Source of the DNA: Urechis unicinctus
Lineage: Eukaryota; Annelida; Polychaeta; Xenopneusta; Urechidae
Direction: 5' to 3'
NCBI GenBank assembly: GCA_034190875.2
Contig: CM067354.1
Location: 37,340,441-37,404,440 of the forward strand
Length of the DNA: 64,000 bases
The notes under the pieces are model-generated. The model worked only from the letters and a program-made list of their open reading frames with translations. It did not search any database and was not told where the DNA came from. Shown piece by piece: positions 58,592 to 64,000 of the stretch. Made by a program: the position numbers and the translations under genes. Every line of letters starts with the position of its first letter. Within the stretch, counting starts at the first letter, position 1.

Positions 58592-61500
58592 TAATTTATT
58601 TATATTTATATATATATATATATATATATAACCAACATCGCGGCACCCGCAACATCTCCCCGTGAAATCTTATGAGTACGAATGGCCAACCATCGCTATT
58701 TGCGCGGTCAAGGTCGATTGAGGACTACTGTACGTTTTCGCCGGGCCCCGTGTCGTGCATTTGTCCTGGGAAGAGTCAGGCGCGTGTGAGGTGGTTCGTT
58801 TGGATGACCGCGTCTGCGAATAAGATGTAAACGTGTTTTATTTAAGCACTCATTGCGATTGATATCAGCTGTAGCGTACTTGTGGAGTAGCTGTGCTATA
58901 TTTGGATCCGCCGGTCTACTGTCAATACACGACGTCCTGCGCCAAGGCTGTCAGTTCGAGAGTACGCGCTGTTTAATTGTTTGACCTAGATACGAGTTCT
59001 TCAAAGTACACGATCATATTCTGTGTCGGATAGCAGTCATCTGGTTGGATGACGTTTGGCCCGCCGCCCCTTTTCTCAATCACTGAGATTCAATGAAGCT
59101 GTGAACAACTTCAGAGTACTTATAACGGATGTATAACGGATGTATGTGTGATCAAGGCTGTGAACAAGTTTATTAACAGACCAACCTGGTAAATGATGGC
59201 ACGCATTGTATGTATGGGCAGAGTGTGCATGCTTCGGTATGGTACTGCATCTCATCCCAGTAACCGCCTCACAACACAATACCCTCACTCTGTGTTGGTA
59301 AGTTGCGTTTACTTATATTACCACAAGCAAAGCAACTGATAGTTTTCTGATAACTTTCTTGTGCTGTATTTTAGACATCAGATTTAATGATTTGGTTTTT
59401 TGTAATCTCACAAAAAGCTAACTTCAATTGGCAGCATGCTTATTTCTACGTCCATCTTGGCTGCTTTCAGGATGCCTGTTTATCTCATATACCACTGGCA
59501 CAGAAGCCTTCTTCCAACTGGAGACATTTTACAACCTCAGTAAGAAATCTTTCTGAAAGTGCCAAATCTCCACCACCTCCTGCAGATGTGCCTAAAGGTA
59601 TTCTCATGGGTATAGGGAATCCTTTGTTAGATATCACTATAGAGGGTGACCAAGCATTTCTAGACAAGTATCATCTAGAGGCCAACAATGCCATTATTGC
59701 TGAACCAAAGCACCTGCCTATCTTCAATGACATGATGCAGAACTATTCACCTGTGTATTGTGCTGGGGGCGCTACCCAGAACGCCATCAGAATCGCGCAG
59801 TGGATTCTAGGCAGAAAGTCAGCCACAACATTTATGGGCTGCATTGGCAAGGATAAAGCAGGGGAAATATTGCAATCCCATGCCAAGAGTGACGGTGTCA
59901 ATGTGAGGTATATGCAGGTTGAGAGGCACCCAACCGGTCGCTGCGGTGCCGTGATAACTCGCGGTGGACAAGACCGCTCCCTCATAGCTCATCTAGGAGC
60001 AGCAGATTTCTTCACACACATGCACCTTGCTCGGCCCGAGTGTTTTAAATATGTGGAGAGGGCAAGTATTATTTTTACATTGGTGGATTTGTGTTCCCAG
60101 TATGTTCTCAGTCTATCTTTGATGTGGCTCATCATGCTTGTGAACATGACAAAACCATGATAATGAATCTCTCGGCTCCATTTCTCTGTAAGTACTATGC
60201 CGATAAGTCTCTCGACATCATACCCCTGCTGGACGTGCTCTTTGGAAATGGCCCAGAAGCCAGAATGTTCGGTAAATTGAGAGGAATTGAAGGCGAAAGT
60301 GTTCAAGAGATTGCATTGGCCACTGCTAATCTTCCCAAGAAAAATGCATCTCGACAGAGGCTTGTCGTCTTTACACAGGGTCGTAAAGATATCGTTATTG
60401 CTCAAGGAAACCACGTGGAAACATTCTCTGTTAAGCCAGTAGATAAATCAATCATCAAAGATACCAATGCTTGCGGTGATGCTTTCGTTGGAGGGTTCCT
60501 TTCGCAGATCATCCAGAATAAATCGATTGAGGATGGGGTGCGTTGTGGCATGTATGCTGCCCAAACCATCATCAAACACTGGGGGTGTAGCTACCCTAAA
60601 TACCATGATTTTGTCTAAATGCATCAAGCTTGTTCCAGATCATTAATTAAGCAGGGGATGGTAATAGGTCAGTTATGCCATCACCCCAATCCTTTAATTA
60701 CCGGTGCTTGGTTATCTTGCATATAGTTTGTCATTATTTTTTAAATTATTTAATTTATATTCATAGATACACTACAGTTCTTCAGAATAAAACTCCCCAT
60801 TGTACTAAGTCTCTGCAGTAAGCACCCAGTGGTAGAAATGGGCCAATACTTGTTACGTTATTATGTGGGATAAACACAGGCTTATTATTTACAACAGTAA
60901 TTTATTTCTTATTTGTTGATGGATCTTGAGCGTAAGGCACCAGGATAGACTGTGTTGCCTCATCTTGAATGCATAGCCAGCCATGTTGACAGGGTAGGGG
61001 GTCTATTGGAATGAGTTAGCATAGCAGTATAGTATGTATTATATGTGTTGTGGGTTTTAACTATATTGCTAATGGGTTCAACGAGTTTCCTTGGTGGAAC
61101 TCACTCTCCTAGCGTTCGCTGCCATCTGATTGGCCCAGTTCAGTATGTCCTGTCACATGACCTTCCGACTAAAAACTGGTATTTATTTTATAAACTGAAC
61201 ACGACATGTAAAATGGAAATTCGCGTATCTATGATAATTGTTAGAGATTGCAAAGCCAGACCTTTTGAATGGCTTGTGACTTTCATAGTCTGATGCTTGC
61301 TTCTAACCCTAAACAGTCAAAACACTCAGGATTGTGGCTGGTTGAGTGATAATGCATGTATAGGAAATTAGAACTGGTCTTGTGTGTGTAGATTTTGTAA
61401 GGTTGACTGGTGCTCCCACTTGTAGGTGGAAGACCTCTCTAGCCAGGTGCTTGTCTCAGATTGGATCTGATTTTGTTTGAATACGTTAAATTTGTTGTCG

Positions 61501-63380
61501 AATTACCAGGTGAACTTACCTGACGACCTGTGCTTATTAAACATCTGCTGCTGTTGGCATGGTCAAATATCGATGAATCCTGGTTACTTTAGTAAATCCA
61601 GCAAGAAAGAGGAACAGACAAGCATGTGATTTAACCATGGTGCTTAGCAATGTTTGTCCGGAACGGTGATTGCATCTCAGTTCAGATGGAAAGTTGTATT
61701 TGCCTGAGGTTGCTCTGTTGAATGCAGGATTGTATTTTATGGACCTGCTAGTGATCATTTGGAATTGAATGGTTGTACCAGCTATTCAAATCAAATTTCA
61801 ATTTGTTGACTTTGAGCTGTTAAATTGAATCTATAATAATACTTTATAAATCCTTTGTAAAACCCTACTTTTGGGTAACCCACGAGTGGAGTGGTTTTGG
61901 TGTTTTTCACAGCGATCCTATGCTTTGTGTGGGATGCTGGTGTTGTGTATTGACAGGTGGTTTTGTACATTGACCCCACAGTGTGCCAAATAGTGGCTCT
62001 TTATTCACACGCACATCTCAGGTGAAGAGTTATCTGCCATAGACACAGGGCCCTTTGAGGAAGTTCAGGAACTACTGGTACAAATGTGCATTTATTTGGA
62101 TTGGTGTTGTTGCTGATTGTTTTACTGTTATTGAAGTATTGAAATTAAAATATAAAATTTTCTTTGTTGTTGTCAGTTTCCTGTCTGGTACTAAATGCTG
62201 CCTAGATGACGAAATAGGCTCGAGAAAGGAGAAAAGACGCCACACTCGGCGCCCCACATTTCTGACTGGGGCTGTTCCGTACACATTAGATGGCAGCACC
62301 CATCGGATGTCCCATAAAACCGTTATATGGATATCAATGATGCTTCCAATGAATTGCTTTATTTTGTACTGATATGATAACTGACTGGCAATGTGTAGAT
62401 GGAAGAAACAGGATCAGCAAGCTGCAGCCCCAGCAGATGTAGGTTATCTTTGGCATTATTGGGATAAACTGGGGTCTGTTTCCAGGTGGAGATCCTCGTT
62501 GGGAAGGACGCGGGGAAGCGAGGGCTGGTCAATTGTGTCATCAAGGAGCGCAACTGGGTTTTTGTTGAGGGTCTCAACTGCGTAAGTAGCTCCAATCAAC
62601 TCGCATCCTTCTCCAAAAAATGATCCCAATTTGTTCATCATATTGATGGCACTGACGACAACCGCCCCTTTTATATATTTGTATTGGTAAATCTGGCCGT
62701 CAGACAGAAGTGATTTCTTGAATAGTTTTTTTATGGAAAAGTGGCTAATAATGTTTTTTCCCATGTAGTGGTGCTTTGGTTTGACATTGTTTGTGTATTG
62801 TCTGTAGGAATACAAAACTGAAGTACGCTATCCTAACTCGCCCCCCATGTGCACCAAAGACGAGAGGCCACTCATGGTGACCACTCAAGTGAAACTGGTC
62901 GACCCATCCGATAAGTAGGTGCCACACATCATACAATATATCTGTTATATCGAAAATGGTGATTTTCGTGAGTTCTCATTGCAATGAGAGATATTGTATT
63001 GGTATTACAGCAAAGGAACGGATATTGACTGGCGTTATACAGAGCAGGGTGAACGAGTGAGGGTGTCGAAAAAAACCGGTCTTATTATCCCACTTCCGTC
63101 AGATGCCAAGGCAGAGGATGACCTTGTCAACCCTGCTTATGTTGGTGCGTTCATTTACTGGTGCACCTTGTCCTATTAGAAGATCACTAATGTTCTTAAA
63201 TCAGACGGACAACAGGAATAAGTTGTATTTTCGTTTTTTACAGAATGCAGCAAGGACACAAAAGAGAAGGAATTAACTAAAGTTACATTTGAACCTAAAT
63301 TGAAAACTTTTGCCGAGGATATAATGGACAGCATGGGTATAAAAGAAGACAGAAAACCAGCCAAAACATACTGGTATTAA
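57337..63380 (+). CDS. MRPL24: Mitochondrial ribosomal protein L24 (uL24m), five coding exons
   Basis: A protein of the large mitochondrial ribosomal subunit that binds rRNA early in assembly. Coding exons: 57337-57591, 62486-62581, 62808-62914, 63011-63144 and 63244-63380, with consensus GT-AG ends and an unbroken phase (242 residues; human is 216). The first exon has a basic N-terminus suited to mitochondrial import and leads to WSIFKGDV. The second is the KOW motif ([19 protein letters not shown]). The third has VKLVDPSD, the fourth [15 protein letters not shown] and TGLIIPLP, and the last ends [15 protein letters not shown], matching the KxxKxYWY end of the family. The start ATG at 57337 follows an acceptor by 23 bases. 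A poly(A) signal AATAAA lies at about 63401. Intron 1 (4.9 kb) contains a complete adenosine kinase-like gene on the same strand. Confidence 0.95.
58436..58630. repeat. AT/CA microsatellite
   Basis: (CA)n leads into a long (TA)n tract with small interruptions. The frame through it (YIYIYI) is not coding. Confidence 0.95.
58631..59192 (+). promoter_or_regulatory. CpG-richer block before the adenosine kinase-like gene
   Basis: Directly after the (TA)n tract the sequence becomes G+C- and CpG-rich (CGCGGCACCCGC, GCCGGGCCCCGTGTCG) until about 58960. The first kinase exon starts at 59193. This suits an independent TATA-less promoter inside MRPL24 intron 1. Confidence 0.4.
59193..60618 (+). CDS. 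Adenosine kinase-like (PfkB family), nearly intronless, one frameshift
   Basis: Adenosine kinase turns adenosine into AMP. A short exon (59193-59297, ending TTG before GTAAGT) joins in phase to an exon at 59471. From there the body runs without introns to the TAA at 60616-60618. Motifs: [55 protein letters not shown]-like [25 protein letters not shown] and [14 protein letters not shown] with the catalytic Asp at 60478-60480. Around 60065-60085 the frame shifts at a T5 run; family spacing fits two T fewer (or one more), so this is a sequencing error or a real lesion. DTNACGD differs from the usual DTNGAGD. The N-terminus is longer than in vertebrate enzymes and rich in Arg/Ser, perhaps a mitochondrial leader. 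The lack of introns suggests retroposition. Confidence 0.8.
60619..62485. other. Rest of MRPL24 intron 1, no further gene seen
   Basis: An AATAAA at 60787 could end the kinase transcript. The remaining sequence has only short unsupported frames (for example 61045-61293 and 62055-62372). Confidence 0.45.
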
Positions 63381-63398
63381 CATGATATTGACAAATGC

Positions 63399-63406
63399 AG
63401 CAATAA
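63399..63406 (+). terminator. Poly(A) signal of MRPL24
   Basis: CAATAAAT about 20 bases after the stop codon, followed by AT-rich sequence. Confidence 0.55.
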
Positions 63407-63763
63407 ATTGAATGAAATTTAATCAAAGCTTTGTTTCTCTGTTGTTTTAATTGAAATTCTACTGAGGTACATTCTACTCCCGAGAGAAATGTAGAAGTCC
63501 AATTGCCAATCAAAATAACATTAACATGGTAGACCACCAAAAGAATGTCAATTGGAGAAAATAAACATCAACAGAACAGCATGATCACCTATGACTTTAT
63601 TAACTATTCCAAGCCACAAATTCAATAGAAATAAAGCAAGTGAATATCATCTGCAACTCTGATGTATCCAACCACATGTAAAATCTGTATCCCAATGATG
63701 TCTTTAAGGGAAAAGGTGAACATTTGTTAACAAGAGCATGTAAGAAGAACCATCCACTCAAAC

Positions 63764-64000
63764 ATGAAATCTTTCAATCATGGTGATGAGGATGCAGAGG
63801 AGTCGGTGATACCTCGAGGAACACGGTGTCAGCTCAGGCAACGCATCATCAGTATAGCTAACTTTTGGCATCGACCAGAGAACCTAGTGTTGTTGTCTGA
63901 CCCAGAGATAACCACCTGTCTGTGTGTACCTCTCCCACAATCACTATGTGACACAGTGGAAGCTGATAACTTAACAAACATAGCACGGACCAACCAACGA
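63764..64000 (+). CDS. Partial frame running off the window, unrecognised
   Basis: From the ATG at 63764-63766 the frame is open for 79 codons to the last base. The protein is mixed and ordered-looking (RQRIISIANFWHRPENLVLL, DPEITTCLCVPLPQSLC). The frame is open back to 63731. It starts 384 bases after MRPL24 ends, so it may be the first exon of the next gene or an internal exon. No family was recognised. Confidence 0.4.
   Translation, partial: MKSFNHGDEDAEESVIPRGTRCQLRQRIISIANFWHRPENLVLLSDPEITTCLCVPLPQSLCDTVEADNLTNIARTNQR

Overview
The window is invertebrate animal nuclear DNA. It carries interrupted protein genes with GT-AG introns whose products are metazoan: a nuclear lamin, PHAX, mitochondrial ribosomal protein L24, an adenosine kinase and a PGAP4-type transferase. 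Gene-poor stretches between them are filled with transposon fossils (hAT elements, a LINE, LTR-gag debris), minisatellites and microsatellites. The phylum cannot be fixed from sequence reading alone.

Layout. 1-402: last coding exon of an unrecognised plus-strand gene. 3701-10882 (minus): a 12-exon lamin of about 610 codons, with several intronic minisatellites and a CpG-rich block in its 3.6-kb intron 2. 11-16.7 kb: the lamin upstream region, a broken hAT transposase end (about 12.9-13.76 kb) and unassigned open frames. 16786-18000 (minus): an intronless PGAP4-like gene. 19.1-37.3 kb: a nest of mobile DNA. It holds a short hAT-type element with a clean 8-bp target duplication, a 5.9-kb hAT whose transposase is split by a LINE, a tRNA-like fossil and a gag fragment. 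It ends with a second copy of the short hAT-type repeat that is itself interrupted by a 7.2-kb virus-like element. 37.9-40.1 kb: three tandem-repeat blocks. 40538-42370: an intronless 610-codon frame for a disordered basic/acidic protein with an RVNF motif. 47649-50366 (minus): PHAX, five exons found, 5' end missing. 51360-53670: a 1.6-kb inverted-repeat element lying next to a third copy of the short hAT-type repeat. 57337-63380 (plus): MRPL24 in five coding exons, with an almost intronless adenosine kinase on the same strand inside its first intron. 63764-64000: a frame running off the end.

The best candidate for something undescribed is the 7.2-kb element at 29805-36969. It has short inverted ends starting AGTAGTATA, densely packed genes on both strands and all long frames damaged. 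Four open frames share a small helix-turn-helix-like motif. A fibre-like frame carries a motif typical of phage tail fibres. A roughly 40-bp cassette (TATA box, conserved core, start codon) occurs three times and abuts two of the frames. No protein-primed DNA polymerase, retroviral-type integrase or packaging ATPase could be read in it, so it is not a standard Polinton/Maverick.

The host genes are ordinary housekeeping functions (nuclear lamina, snRNA export, mitochondrial translation, purine salvage, GPI-anchor side-chain addition) and do not form a pathway. Frames inside the virus-like element are described in place, breaks included, and are not joined.
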